Source of the DNA: Margaritifera margaritifera
Taxonomy: Eukaryota; Mollusca; Bivalvia; Unionida; Margaritiferidae
Assembly: GCA_029931535.1 (NCBI GenBank)
Contig: JAQPZY010001660.1
Location: 1,513,001 to 1,577,000 of the forward strand
Direction of reading: 5' to 3'
Length of the DNA: 64,000 bases
The notes beneath the pieces are model-generated. The model had not been told where the DNA came from, did not search any database, and was given only the letters and a program-made list of their open reading frames with translations. Positions within the stretch are counted from its first letter, which is position 1. Each line of letters starts with the position of its first letter. Below are positions 12,301-27,300 of the stretch, one piece after another. Made by a program: the position numbers and the translations under genes.

Positions 12301-15300
12301 CAAAGCCATTGTGTTGCCAACCCTGCTGTATGCTTGCAAAACCTGGATGGGGTACAGATGCAATGCCAAGAAGCTGAACCATTTTTATATGAACTGCCTG
12401 AGGAAACTGATGAGGATAAGATGGCAGGACAAGGCCCAGACACTGAGGTTCTCACATGGGCAGGCATTCCAAGCATCCACACTCTGCTGATGAAATCACA
12501 GTTGAGATGGGCAGGACATGCCACCAGGATGTCAGAAGAGTGACTACCAAAGAAGATTTTCTATGGAGAGCTGAAGGAAGGAAAGCGTTCTCAGGATGGT
12601 CAGAAGAAATGCTTAAAAGATAACCTCAAATCATACTTGAAACACTTCAACATTGACCCTGAGTCTTGGGAATATCTTGCACAAGATTGCTCCGCCTGCT
12701 GACTTTGAACTTAGTAGAATTGCAGAGGCAGTGCAGAAGCATGAGCAGCGTAAATCTCAGAACTGTAACATGTCCTCTATTGATCAAGCAAACCCAAAGC
12801 GGCATCTCGTGTCAAGTGTGCCACAGACACAAACTGGCCTGATAAGCCACTCATGTACTCACAGAAACCAAACCAGTTAGTGATGTCTTGGTCATCTTCG
12901 AACTTGAAGGACAAACAACACAACACAAACACTACTACATACATATTTGACCCAAAAATCAATAGGCTTCTTCCTTACTCCAAGTACAAGCCATCCACAA
13001 TGTTTTGGTTTTTGGTGTAGAAGTAAAGTTATTGCACAGAAAAACATTTTTCTTCTTTCAGTCACAGTCATCTTGACTTGGACCATTTGACCCCCAAATT
13101 GACAGGCTTCTTCTTACTTCAAATGCAAGCCAGGTCTATGATGAAGAACTAATATTATTTTGCAGAAACCATTTTTCTTCTTTCAGTCACAGTGACCTCA
13201 ACCTTTGACCTTTTGACCCCAAAATCAATAGGCTTCTTCCTTATCCCAAGTGCATGCCATCCACAAAGTTTAGAAAAGGCAGATGTTGTAAATCTAAATT
13301 TATTGTGCAGAAATGAAAAAGGTAATAGATGTATGAACAGACATCATAACAATATACTCTATGCCTTTTGATGGGCATATAAAAAGGAATGCCTTTGGTA
13401 TATGTTAACTGAAACTTTTAACTTAATCGTATAATATATTTTCAAAAATTAATGGATAGATGGATAGCTTCCATGTGTGTCCCTCTCAAATTTAACTCTG
13501 CTCTAATTTAATCAGCAAAATAAACTATTATATAAAAACTAATGTGATTTTAGAAGATATTTATCATGGATGTGACATTACTGTATTGTCATATGTAAAT
13601 TATAAGATATTCTCATCCAATCAGAAAAAGGATTGCCAAATTCTACAGACTTTGCTACATTATGAATGCAGTATCTTTACAATGCTTCCAATGATCCATG
13701 AAAGTCCAATGATCCATGAAAGTCCAATGATTCATGAAAGTCCAAGGATCCATTATGCAGGATTGTATTCCAGCATCAAGTAGGCCTGATCATAATAAAT
13801 GAATCCTGATCCAGTCCTCTGCCTCCACTCGTTAGTCACAATGAACAATGAACACGAGGTTTCAAATCTGGAGAATGATGGTCCGTTAGTTTACATTAAT
13901 AATATACCTGATGCAAATGGATAAATGACAACAGTACTATGTAGCAGACAAGCTAAATTTCTTAAGCATTAACACCCACCTATATCCCCTATATTCAAGC
14001 ATTTGTATATAATTATGAATCCAATAAGTTATAATTACACATGATCTTTCTGTGTGATGCTAAAACAATGCATTTTTGACTCCTCTATCATCATCAACAA
14101 TACCACTATCATTATCACTATCAATCAGTCTCAAAAGTAACTTTGTTCCTTGTAGTGGTGGTGGTGGTGGTCACAGCTGTAGCATAAGCAATCAAAGTAG
14201 CAGTAGCAGTAATAGTACTAGCAGCAACACAAGATGTGCCATATTTGACATAATACCTTCACATGCCTTAATAAGTGCACACTCCTCTTTTTGTCACAAC
14301 TCACATACAAATTATCCATTTCCAAACACATGTGATGGGGACACCATGACATCATCTGTGTCTGATTATGATGATGAGCTTTAACTTCATTAAAATTTAC
14401 CCAAATTATAATTTTTAAAGTTCACAATGTGGGCATTATGTCAACTTTCATTTGGGCACTGGTGGGTTGAGGGGTGGCTAAATGTATAGTCAACTTTCAG
14501 TTGAACACTAATGGGTGAAGGATAGCTAAAGGTACAGTTAACTTTCAGCTGAACACTGGTGGATGGAGGGGTGGTTAAATGTCCAGTCAACTTTCAGTTG
14601 AGCACTGGTGGGTGGAGTGGTGGCTAAATGTACAGTAAATCAATTACACTGCAATGTTTATCATTCCTTGTGACCTTGGTCTTTGACTTGTGACCCATTG
14701 CTCAGTAGAAATGGTCAAGGTTCCTTGTTTAACTTCAGTGTCACATCACAAGCCAAGGGTGGAAGCAGATGTAATCATTCTAAAGAGAATGTTCATGCTG
14801 ACACCTCATAAATACCAGAGGGACACAGGGTTGAGATAAGTGACAACAAGTCCAAAATTTCAGTTCACTACATGTAGTGAAGTTGGTTGCAAATTTTCTA
14901 CGAGGTAACTTTACTGTTTATTCTGGACTGTCTGGCAAGCCAATGTGTTTCTACATGTATATATGTTGTTCTGTGTGTTAGTACACAAAGAATATCTGTG
15001 ATAAAACTAATCAAGATGTGAATCCAAATGTATGTTGTTCTGTGTGTCTGTACACAAAGAGTATCAGTGATGAAACTAATCAAAATGTGAATCCAAATGT
15101 ATGTTGTCCTGTCTGTTAGTACACAAAGAATATCAGTGATGAAACTAATGAAAATGTGAATCCAAATACAAATTTACGTTCAGTTCATCAGTTATTTCTA
15201 ATGTTTGCTATGGCTATCAATGTTCAGTCCTTGTAGCAAATACTTTCTGCTATTAAAAAAGAATTTAACTTCCAACTCTAGAACAAAAAAAGTACACAAA

Positions 15301-18300
15301 AAATTGCAGTTTATCTAATCTATATAACTTACCCCAGCTAATGCTAGTACTTTGGTCAAGGTAGGGGTCATCTGTAAGGCATGTTTAGCTCTAGTGACAG
15401 CCACATAACTTACCCAAGCTAATGCCAGTGCTTTGGTCAAGGTAGGGGTCATCTGTAATGATTGTTTAGCTCTAGTGACAGCCACATAACTTACCCCAGC
15501 TAATGCCAGTACTTTGGCCAAGGTATGGGTCATCTGTAAGGCATGTTTAGCCCTAGTGACAGCCACATAAAGCAGGTTACTCTCATCCGAGTTGGGATCT
15601 CCTGAAGAAAAAAAACCATTATTTTAAAACATGATTTCTTTGGGGGCAAAAAAGGAACATGAACTCCATACCCATGCCACCCATGACAACCTGAAACAAA
15701 TTCTTAGTTATTTTTCTCACTTGATTCCAGGCTGTATGTAAGTTCTGTAAACTTCTGAAAGCCTTCATATATTTAGTTTTGGGTATGCAATGGGAAAAGT
15801 ATGATGTGAATATTCACGTGTGATGATTTTAATTTAAATGTATTTAAGTTGATGGGTAAAAAAATTAAAAGACAAAGATTTTACAAAGTGTACAACTTCA
15901 AAACCATATTGATTTATGTCTTTGTACACTAAATCATTTGAAAGAACATTTCTTAATAGCGGTTTCAATTGATTTTACTAAGTTTGAATGAAACAAAAAT
16001 TAAACCATACCTTGCACACATTTTAATTAGATTTTAACATGAATATGTTTGATTTCAAAAGAAAAAGTTACAAAACTAAATATATCTTGAGTGCTTCAAC
16101 CCGAAAAGATATAACACTTGTTGATATACCATATTTTGGTGTCTATAACATGCACTTTTTATATCTATATTTCTTAGTTTCAGGAGTGAGTGTGCATTTT
16201 ACAGCAGCAAAAAGAAAGAAAATAAATTTCAGGTCGATCTGACAAAAGGATCATGGCACTTAAACTGCTTACACATGTCACATTCACTTCTTGTGAAATA
16301 TTATATCTGTTGCATTGTAACTAAATTGTTTACTAGTCTTATTAAAGAATTAAACAATGCTTACAAACCTTGATAGTCTTGTTCTTTGTTATGTTTATGT
16401 TTATGTTAATAAACTAATTTCATTTCATATCGGGCCACAGGTGGCCGAGTGGTCTAAGGCACTCAACTTTACAGATCACTCACATCTCACCTCTGTCCAC
16501 GTGTGTTCAAGTCTCGGCTCGACCAACATGGGTATGTGAGAAAGCTTGCCAGTAGCTTCCCATGGGTCAGTAGTTCTTCCCGGATTCTTCTTCCACCAAA
16601 TATACTGTCTGCCATGTATAGCCTATCATGTGATGAAAAGTGGGATTAAACCCACAAAACCAATCAAAGCCATGTATAGCCTATCATGTGCTGAAAAATG
16701 GCATTAAACCCACAAAACCAAACCAATCAAAGCCATGTATCATGTGCTGACAAATGGTGTTAAACCCTACCAAACCAAACCATCAAAGCCATGCATAGTC
16801 TATTTCATGTGCTCAAAATGGCATTAAACCCTACCAAACCAAACCAAACCAATCAAAGTCATGTATAGCCTATCATGTGCTAAAAATGGCATTAAACCCT
16901 ACCGAACCAAGCCAATCATTTCACTTCATTGTGTAGCTTTTTATTCTGTGAATTAACTGGAAATACATATGACAGGTAGCTTGTTGTTCTGTCATATTTA
17001 CATGAAAGCTGTGCAAAGTACCACACTGCAGAAGAACAAATATGATCACTTAACCCATAAATGTTCAATATTTAATAATTGTTGATGTAATCAATTTTTT
17101 TTTCATTTATTAATTTCTTTATTGGTTGAATTGAAGTATAATATTTAGAATTCATGTTAATGTTCTCATCTGAGGCACATTATGGGGACATCTTTTTTGT
17201 GACTATGGATTGTCTGTTATGGTAACATTGACACATATCATGAAACGAAATAAGTTAACGTATGAAATTGGCATACACTTTTTTTTTCTTTGGAAAATAA
17301 AACTGGTTTTTAGTTTTATTTCCCAACTTAAATCACAGTATTCAACATTTCTTTTGGACTATACAGTGATCAATGCTTCAATGATTCAGTGTGGTCTTTT
17401 CAAGGAAATCAATGCCAGCTAAAGCTTTGATGTGCTAAACATAATTACAATGCTTTGTCTAGTAAATTTGCAATTTATTTACTTTTCTTTGGAAAATAAA
17501 CTGGACTCTTTGTTTTATTTTTCATCTTAAATCGCAGTATTTGATACTTCATTGTGACAATACAGCTATCAATGTTCAATTGAGTTGGCTTGGTGTTTTT
17601 AAAGGTAATGAGCGTCGACTAAAACTTTGATGTACCAAACATAATTATGATGCATTGGCTTGGTAAATTCTAGCTTGGACACCAAGATATATTTCATAGG
17701 TGTCATGCAAGTCCAAATAAGTATAAATACTGGACCCTGAAGTTTCACATCGAATCTCATGTTTGACCTTGAATCGGAGTGAAATAACAAACTCATACAC
17801 TGCAAAAGACAAGTTAACCATCATTGCCTATAGAAGTACATAGTAACAGAGTCACTGGGAGGGAGTTCAATCTACAAGAGTCTTCTGATAGGGAATGGAG
17901 AAGAATGAAAGAAAGACTGAAGAATATGCTGAGGACAAAACAAGCAGACAGAGGGAAAACTACCAGGTATCCAGAAATAGAGAGAGGAGTCTTTGAATGG
18001 GTGATGGATAGAAGAAGACAGGGAATCTCAGTATCCACCACAGAGATTCGCTTTCAGGTAATTCTGATCGCAAATAAGAAGAAAATATGTGACTACAAGG
18101 AGTGTGTGAGCTGGGTATATGCATTCTACAACTACATTGTTAATCAATTTGGAGACACACACATATAACCCAGAAGCTGCCTGAAGTTTATGAGGACAAA
18201 CTGCTTGAATTCCAGTGATTCATCATTAAACAGCACAAAAGATACAACTTTGAGTTGAGCCAGATAGGAAATGCCTACCAGATGCCTTTGACATTTGATC

Positions 18301-21300
18301 TTCCATCCAACACCCACTGTAAACATGAAAGGGGCCTTCAAAATCAGCATAACCACAACTGGCAATGAAAAAAATGTTTTACAGTGATGCTTGCCAGTAC
18401 TGCAGATGGTAGAAAGCTTCCCCCTTTGTTATTTTCAAGAAGAAGATGCTTCAGTGTGGCCAAAGGGGATCCTCATCAGGTGCCAGAAAAAGGGACGGAT
18501 GGATGTAATATTGATGAATGACTGGATAAAGAATGTATGGGGAAAACAGCTAGGCAGTTATACCAGAAAAAGCCTATTAGTTCTGGATGCCTTTTGATAC
18601 CAAAAGTGATATGATGTCAAGAACCTGCTAAAGACGACTAGCACACCACTTTGGGCATAATTTCTGGTGGTATGACACTGATGCTTCAGCCCTTAGATAT
18701 CAGCATCAACAAGCCCATGAAAATAATGCTCAGAAGAAAATGGACTAAGTGGTAAGCTGATGACCAACACTCATTTATGCCATCTGGAAGAATGAAGGAA
18801 CCTAAGCTGACTGATGTGTGCCAGTGGATAATGGATGCATGTTCCGCGCTGGATCCAAGCATCATCAGTCATGCCTTCAAAAAGTGCTGCATCTCAAATA
18901 AAATGGATGGCACAGAGGATGATGTCTTGTGGGAGGAGGATGCTATGTATCAATATCACCCTGAGAGTGAGAGCAAAGACAAAGATGAGAACTATTAGAC
19001 AATAACGCACTGAATGATGACAGATGAGGAAATGGTGACTTTTTGAGAGTGACACTTATGAAGAGGAATTTGCAGGATTTCATTAAACAGACTGAACTCC
19101 ATCAACAAGGTGAACTATAAAAAATGGCCCTTTTAGAGGCCAACCATAAATTCAGAAAGATATACTTTAACTATTACCACTTTTTTCTTTCCTTCTTTTA
19201 TATCTTTAAAAAATTATTGGTCATGATCATGTGCCTTGAACTGACAGGAAAGACCAGAGAACAGTCAAGCACTGGTTTACTGTACACCAATCAAACATCA
19301 TGTAACAAATAATCAGTGCATGATCCAAAATGACAGACTACTGTCACACAACAAAAATGGAGCAAAATTATAAAGAGTTTAAAATGTATTATATCACATG
19401 CACGTTATATGGCACAACTTAGTTTTTTCACCTCATTCTGGATCAAAAATGGGAATGCGCATTATACATTAGTGTGCGTTATACATACCAAAATATGGTA
19501 ATGATCCCTATTCATCCCCCAAACCTATTAAGAAGTGGACTTCAGGGTGATGATTCTTATGGATAATTATGTGTACTATCATTAATCCTGTAACTATTGG
19601 TATACAGTCAAATCTGGTCAAGCAACCAACTGTATATAACATCAACCTGCCCATGGAGGCCACTATTTTCCAGTTCCTCTGAAATTTCCAAAATGGTTTT
19701 ACATGCATGAAGTGATCATCTGCTCAACACAAGTAGCTACTGCTATTTGATTCTGCGAACCTTCAGATACTGTGTATAGCGGCTGGTGATTGTGAGACAT
19801 GAATGTCTACTTTAACCCTTTATCTATTCACCTGCACTTTAAAGAATATAAAATCTCACCTGGTCCAATGGTTTATATTTTGCTGTTTTTAAAATGCAAT
19901 GACTTCATACTGCCATAGGTTTAACATTCTTAGTATTTTAAAATACAATGTACATGTTGTAGGAAATACAGAATGATAAACAACAGGGTTGGTTGCATCT
20001 GGGATTTAGCAAAACAGAATGATAAACAACAGGGTTGGTTGTATCTAGGATTTAGTAACTTGGGGCACTCTCCCCACTTAAAGTTTAAAAAAAGGGGGAG
20101 CAATCTGTTTATAGTTAGGACATCTCCATAGGGCATCAAAAAAGTAACTAAAAATGAAAACAGAAAGAGATCAAGTCCTATAATTTATCCCTTTTTCTCA
20201 CTAGTGTTATAATATAAAAATGAAAATTTATATTCTCTTTCTTTAGCACATGTTTTAAAGTGTTGTTTTTTATGCTTGCCATTTTTGAAACAGCACAGAA
20301 TGTCTATACTTTGCTGTCAAAAGAACATACACGTGCAATGAAGAATCTTGATCAACATATCCAAAACAGACTTGTTCTCTGAATTTTCAAGAATATCTCA
20401 CATAGTTGGCAGCGCATACTGACACTGTTGCACAGCTTTGAGTCTAAATGCTTTATTCATACTATACATACACTAGTGCTTACTTCTTTATTGAAGTCAA
20501 TCCTAGCACAATCAAGTGGTTGCATTTATCAAATTCTGTTGACTGCCATTTCAGTTGTTTGAAGAGTGATGGTAGCTGAGGAATGCTGAAGTCAGTTGAA
20601 CCAGGGGTGCATTTTCTTTAACGAAACAAATATGTCTAATCACAATTAGCCACAGAATCTCAACCATTAGTTCAACCAAATTCGGCATTACTCAGCTACC
20701 ATTGCTCTTCTATCAACTGAAATGGTGGTCCACAATAACACTGTACAGTAGCAAAATGGGTAATTTCTACATTTATTGGAAATAAAGCACGCATAATTCA
20801 AGAAAATTTGAACCAAATCCTTACTTTCTGCATGGGTATGTCCACACACATTCAAAAATTTTGCATAAAATTTCCAATTTTTGCATGATTTTCACAATCA
20901 CCATCGCTCTTTTACCAACTGAAATGGCGGTCCACAATAGCAAAACTGTACAGTAGCAAAATGAGTAATTTCTACATTTATTGGAAAAAAGCACACACGA
21001 TTCAAGAAAATGTGCACCAAATACTTATTTTCTGCCAAAAAAATGTCAATTTTTGCATGATTTTCAGAATCATGTGTCCCAGATGCAACCCTGAAACAAC
21101 CACCATTTTTTCCCCCTCCTAAACATTTTGTGTCAATGTTTTTGATGTCAATGCTTTTGTTGAGTGCAACAACAAATTAAGCTTCCTCAAAGGAAAAACA
21201 GGAAAAACAAAATAAGTCTATATGACAAAGCCATGGATAAAATGAAATGGCACGTACATGAAAACCAATAAAATGTTCACGGAACACAAATGCCCCACCA

Positions 21301-24300
21301 GAGTGCCTGAAAACTGACCTAAACCCACAACTTAACTGCCCAGACAGACAGAAGGACACAAATAACTATATGCCCCTACCATATATATAGTGAAGTATAC
21401 AAATCCTAATTTATCTGCAAAATCCGACAAGCATAATTGTGCACAGTGGCAGTGCAATTGCTGAAATTTGTAGAAAAATGCCACAAAGCCTATTTATCAT
21501 TATAAAATTCAGGTTGCAGATGAAGAAATACCTCTCTGTAAATTTTGAGGAAATATCATGCATATTGTTTCGTAATTTTTATTAAGGCTTTTAACACGGT
21601 CACAATGTTTGTCTATATTTGGACAGATTACACATATGCCTTTTTCAACAGATTCATGGCTACACTGTTGACTTAATGTAATCAAAATGGATACGCCACA
21701 TACTTAATGCAACCATCGAAGGCAGCTGGACCATTCCATCCATATTGATGGCAGCTGCATGCTGTCCCACACTAAAGTCATCCCCAAGTCTAACTGTGCT
21801 GAATTCCAGGCCTTTTGCCTTGTGAGCTGTGCTGAAGATGATATCTGCAAATGAATCCAAAAATGAGTCACATTTTAAGAATATTGGTACAGACAAATAT
21901 GATTTCAAAACATACATGAAAGACATAATTATTTTGTAAATAAATCAGTGCCTGATACATTAAAACCTGTCTTGAGTGACCTGTTATGAGTGACCACTTG
22001 TCATTTATGACCAAAATCATCATACATGGATCAATTTTATGATATAAATGCACTAATGTGAGCGACCAAATGCAGAATGCGACCATGATTTTTAGGCAAA
22101 ATAAGCAATTTGACACTGCTATGAATGACTGCATCACAAAAACAGAAATAAATACCACTGACCTTTATTTAATCCTTCGTAACCACAACCGCTTAGGAGG
22201 GTCTGCAGGCAGAGTGCAGATTGTTCTCAACAACACTGCTATGAGCAACCAGCATTGCAAAAGCAGAGATAAACACACAGACCTTTATTTAATCCTATGT
22301 AAACACAACCACTTAGGAGGGTTTGTTCTATATGATAAAAAAAAAGTTAAGTCTGGCTACAGATTTGCTTAAGACTGGCTACCGTTTTGCTAAAGTCTTC
22401 AGGTCATGCAGGTAGCATCTTATGCTACTGACTGTAAACCAGACTAAAGTACATGTCACTAACCCCCAATGAAGTGTCAAAGTCATGTAAATCCCAATTA
22501 TGATTAACCATTCCTTCTTCAAAGGGAGCAGTCAGGGACTTACATAGTCAAATGAACGGTTCATATTGTTTCCTTATCTTTTGTGAAAAACCGCACTATG
22601 CCGATAATGTCATAATGAGAAATATTCGGAAAGGGCTTCTATGTAGCGATCAAATACATCATTTGTCATTGGAGTCAATCCATAATGCCTGGGGTGAATG
22701 AGGTCTGTCTTTAATAAGTGATTACTGTTTTGGGGGTTTGATTGGCATTGCAAAAGGTTTATGTTGTTTGTTGCTTTTTTGATGTTACAGTTATTAAAAC
22801 ACACACACCAAGCCATTATCTGTTCACCACAGTGCAGTCGGTTACACTCTCTGAAGGCTTTGCTTATTGAGTTAATATCTTTATGTTGTTGGTGAATTAA
22901 GCCTTTGACTTTTGTCTCAAGATACATTTATTTTGTTTCTGGATGGGTTAATGTCTTTTGCTTTATTGGGACATATATATTCCATATTTACCCAAAACCG
23001 CTACAGTGTAATTCATACACAGGATAAATAAATAAATATTACTTTAGCTAATTTTGTAATTCATATGCTAATACATGCACATGTGATCTTCAAATATAAA
23101 TGTGAATGTTTTATTATAGATGTACATCTTGATTGCTACATAAAATTATTTTGGGATGAAATGAATGCAATATTTTAAGAAGAACTATAAATAAAGAATA
23201 AAATGTATGTACAGTAATTGTTGTTTTTTTTAATTCTTAAGCCCTGTTGAATTTTAACCTTGAAAACTGGTCTTCTTGTGCAAACCTGTTATGAGAGACC
23301 ACTTGGCTTGAGACTGCTTTTTGTTGGAAGAAGGGGTGGTCTCTCAAGACAGGTTTTACAGTAGTGGCAACATCCATCTGCTATGGAATTAATTTAGATT
23401 AACAATTATTAACTTTTTTATGAGCTAACATCCTTACAAAATGACACGTTAACAACAAAATCCAATAATGTCCTATTGACAAATTTACAAAAAACATTCA
23501 CAAATACAAACTTTTAATATATGTATTCATTTCAAGAATGATAATCATATTTCTACAAGATTACAATACATCTCACCAGATTAACAAATACAACTCTTAT
23601 ATACTGTGGCAATAAAACTTTGTAGTAATTAAAAAAATCAGTCTGGAGAAATTGGTGAAGAGGTTATAAAAATTTGGGAGCACATCTCATGTTATATTTG
23701 AATTTGTGTTATAACAAAGTGTCTTATAGTGGGTTTCCCTCTACAGTCCAAACTCGTATGATGGCAAACTCCCACACACAGAACTTAAAATAACCAATTT
23801 TTAAAAAATAAAATCCATAAGATCAAAATATGGAATATGTGTTGTGAATAAAAAAATTAAGATTTTTCTAATTAGGCTGAATTAGGCCATTTCAAAGAAA
23901 GAATGTTAGATATTTTCAAGGTTGACTGAGAGACTTACCATCAAAAGATGTCATTTCTTAATAACGTGTTATGTTATATAAAAGCTTGCTAATGAACTAT
24001 ACATATCCTTCCTTCAACTATCCATGAAATTAGTAAAATAAATCAATAAATTCAGCATCTAAAGGTTATCATAGATAGGCTAATTGTTTTGACTCAAGAG
24101 GTTTCAAGATGCTTCTACCAAAACAATGCAACTTTATGCAACATATACTGCAGTTGTTGTATCACAGAGGACCCCGCCTGCTACAATTTGTTCAGCAGCA
24201 CCTTAAACTGATGAACTTTGTGGAATCAAAAGAAGGTGTATCCAACAATGACAGGCAACTGACAAAATGATGTAAAATGTTGGTAATCATGCAAGAGTTC

Positions 24301-27300
24301 AACAATTTAAAGCTGCACATAAAATTTTTATGCTTGAAATCCTGGATGATCCTGTGCAAAAACCAAAGCTGCAAAAATCTGCAATCACTCCACTAATCAA
24401 TGATGTTGTAACTTTACAATGAATCTCATGGAAAGAAGACATCCAAAAATTAAACTCATATTAGATTTCATCAATATATATAAAGCTGCATGCCAAATTG
24501 GGTTGAAATCCAACAATAATACGTAAAGTTACAGTATGCCATAGAAACTAAATTTTAGGAGGGCAGGCAATCAGGGGCCATAACTCCTGTAAATTTTGGA
24601 TTACCAGAAATCAAACTTGTTCACAATGTCATCACTGTAAGCAGCATACCACACTTAGTTAAAGTTGAACAATCCTAAGTAAAGTTATACTCAAGAATCA
24701 AAGTTAGGAAAATGTGCAATTAAGGGCCTTAACTTTTGGAAATGATCATTTCTTGGAACACTAGAAATCGAACTCATTCAAGGTGTCACTGATATCAGGA
24801 AGCATGCCAAATTTAATACAACAATAAAAAATAAAGTTCTGCTGTGGAAACAAAAGTTATGAGGATGAGCAATCAGGGGCCCCAACTCCTATAAATGATG
24901 TCAAGGAATGCTAGAAATTAAAATTGTTCAAGGTTTCATCAAAACAGAGCTGCATGTCAAATTTGGTTTTAAGTCCAACAATGCTTAATATATTGATACT
25001 GTGGAAACCAACATTAAGTGGACAGGGAGCCTTAACTCTTTTTAAATGATGTTATTGTACACTGGAAATAAAACTTTTTCAAGTTTTTTAAAATATTAAG
25101 CTGCATGTCAAATTTGGTTCAAGTCCAACAACCCTTTGTAAAGTTAAGTGTAAACCAAATGTATGGTCTATCAGGGGTAAATAATGTTGTGTAATTCTGG
25201 ACACTGAATTTATTTCAGGTCTCATCAATATAAATCTGCATGCCAAATTTGACTGAAGCTCTCACAATCCACTACACAATTATGCTGCAGAAGCTGAAGT
25301 TTGGAGGACAGGGTACAGAGGCCACAACTCCTATGAATGATATCATGGAATGCTGGAAATTGAACTCATTCAAGATCTTATCAATAAAAAGCTGCATGTC
25401 AATTTGGTTCAAATCCAAACAAAGTTAGGAGGAGAGGGCTACCAGGGGCCAAAACTCCTGTAAATGATGTGGAATGCTGAAAATCAAACTCTTTTGAGGT
25501 CTCTTCAATATAAAGGTTTTATACCAAATTTGCTTGAAATCCGACTATTCCCAGAAAAGTTTTTGGTGCATAAAGGCAGTCTTTCTTCACTATAACTGCT
25601 TCCAGCAATGTGTGCGCTCAATGGACAGCCTTTTGACATGCAAGTAAGTAGATATGATTAAAGGGATTATATGTTCCAATGTGAATTGTCTTTGCAGCCA
25701 ATGGCTGTGTACTGTCAGATTTTTGTAATTAAAAAATGCCGATTATTGTCCATTCATCCAAGAAGCTACAACTATTTTTATAGATTAAATAAAAGTTAAT
25801 TACAACCTCTGCATATTTGGTTTTGGTTTTGTATTTTATGGCACAGCAACACATGTAGGTTATTTTGCACCAAGATAATTGGAGTAAAGTGTCTTGCCCA
25901 AGGACACACTGCTGTAGCTGACCTAGACTGATCTTATGGTAGGACTCAAACCTGCACCTTTTCAGTCATGATTCTGGTATGCTAACCTTGGTGTCACCAT
26001 GGCTTCTTTATGCACATATATATACCTGTGTAAACCTCAAAAAGACTCCTGCAGTGATTAGCAAGTTTAATGCCAAAATGCTGTCCATGGTTGTGAGAAA
26101 TGACAATGAAAAGGACAAAGATAGCAAAGATGAATCATTCAATATCATCATTCTTTAACAGTAGCAGAGACAATGTGACTCAAAGGTAAGATTTTTTTAA
26201 CTTCTATAGTGGTATTATTGACAGCCTTTCAAAATTACATAATAGCCTGAACATATATCTATTAGTGGTTCCATTCAATAGAAGAAGAAGAAGAAAAAAA
26301 AAAGAAGCAGAATAAGAAGAATAGATTTTTGTATCAGATCAACAGTAGGTTCTTCATTATTTTAGTTGTCGGGTTTTCTTAACATTACAATTCCAACAGC
26401 AATCAAGTAAGCGATTATATTAAGTTAATCACACCGAGGTAGAAAGATCACTGATTATATCATAAATTTAGATTTGACAGAAATGTTTGCTCTATGTTGG
26501 AAATTTTAAACATTTAAACATGTGATTTTGACCTAACATCAACCCCCTAAATTGAATCTTATATGCATTAAGCAAAGTATCATCTCATATATCCGTTATT
26601 AGTGATTAAAGTAATCATAAAAAGTCTTACTTATATGGTTACATACTCCTTAACCAATGACTGCAATTTTTTTTATTTATTATATCTTTATATGAAATGT
26701 GTGGAAATGCCTATATATGCAGAAAATAGATCTGAGACTCACAATCTAATTTAATAAAATGTTCATGCTTTTGGGGCAAGAAAAGAAAAGAAGATGATAA
26801 AGACTAGAACATATTTCTTGTGCTGAAGAATATTCATAGTTTTTCTTTATAAAGTACTTACTGAATCTAATCTATGAGGAACATATTATTAATATTATTA
26901 TTTTTATTATTATTAAATGCTACTTTGCAATAAAATAGATTGCCCTTTAAACTGCTAAAAGTGTGCTGAAGATGCTCTCTGGAGAGATTTATTACCATGT
27001 GAGATTCTGTGGGTAACATTATGGAAGAAAAAATGTTTTGACTTTTTAGAGCTATATCAGCAAAAAAGGTATGGGTCAGAAGATAGGTTGGGTTAATATT
27101 TGGCGTCTCTCTGTCTGCTACAAATCTCTGAAATGGGGGATCTTTAAGCTTTGAGCAAGGGCATCTCAAAGAAGAAATTATACTGCACACAGGGTTGCAT
27201 CTAGGATTTGGTAAATGTGAGCACTTCACCCCACTGAACCTGAAAAAAAGGGAACCAACCTAACCATAAGGGGGGCCTCCCAGTACAGTGTGAAAAAACT

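Larger units (their letters stand above)
16127..19500 (+). mobile_element. pogo/Tigger-like DNA transposon with terminal inverted repeats and TA ends
   Basis: The left end TACCATATTTTGGTGTCTAT (from 16127) is mirrored at the right end, which reads inward as TACCATATTTTGGTATGTAT (from 19500); the matching continues as TATAAC and a GCAC-type motif. Both ends carry TA, the target of the Tc1/mariner superfamily. Inside on the plus strand is a decayed CENPB/Tigger-type transposase (17820-18998). A tRNA-derived SINE with an amplified tail (16430-16920) is nested between the left end and the transposase. At 3.37 kb it is the only pogo-type element here with transposase sequence. Confidence 0.82.

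Noticed and set aside
15171..15600. CRISPR-like interpretation of regularly spaced repeats here and in the minisatellites
   Set aside because: Units are contiguous without unique spacers, and the DNA is clearly eukaryotic.
16435..16530. Functional tRNA-Leu gene
   Set aside because: A and B boxes are present, but the acceptor stem does not pair and a SINE body follows.
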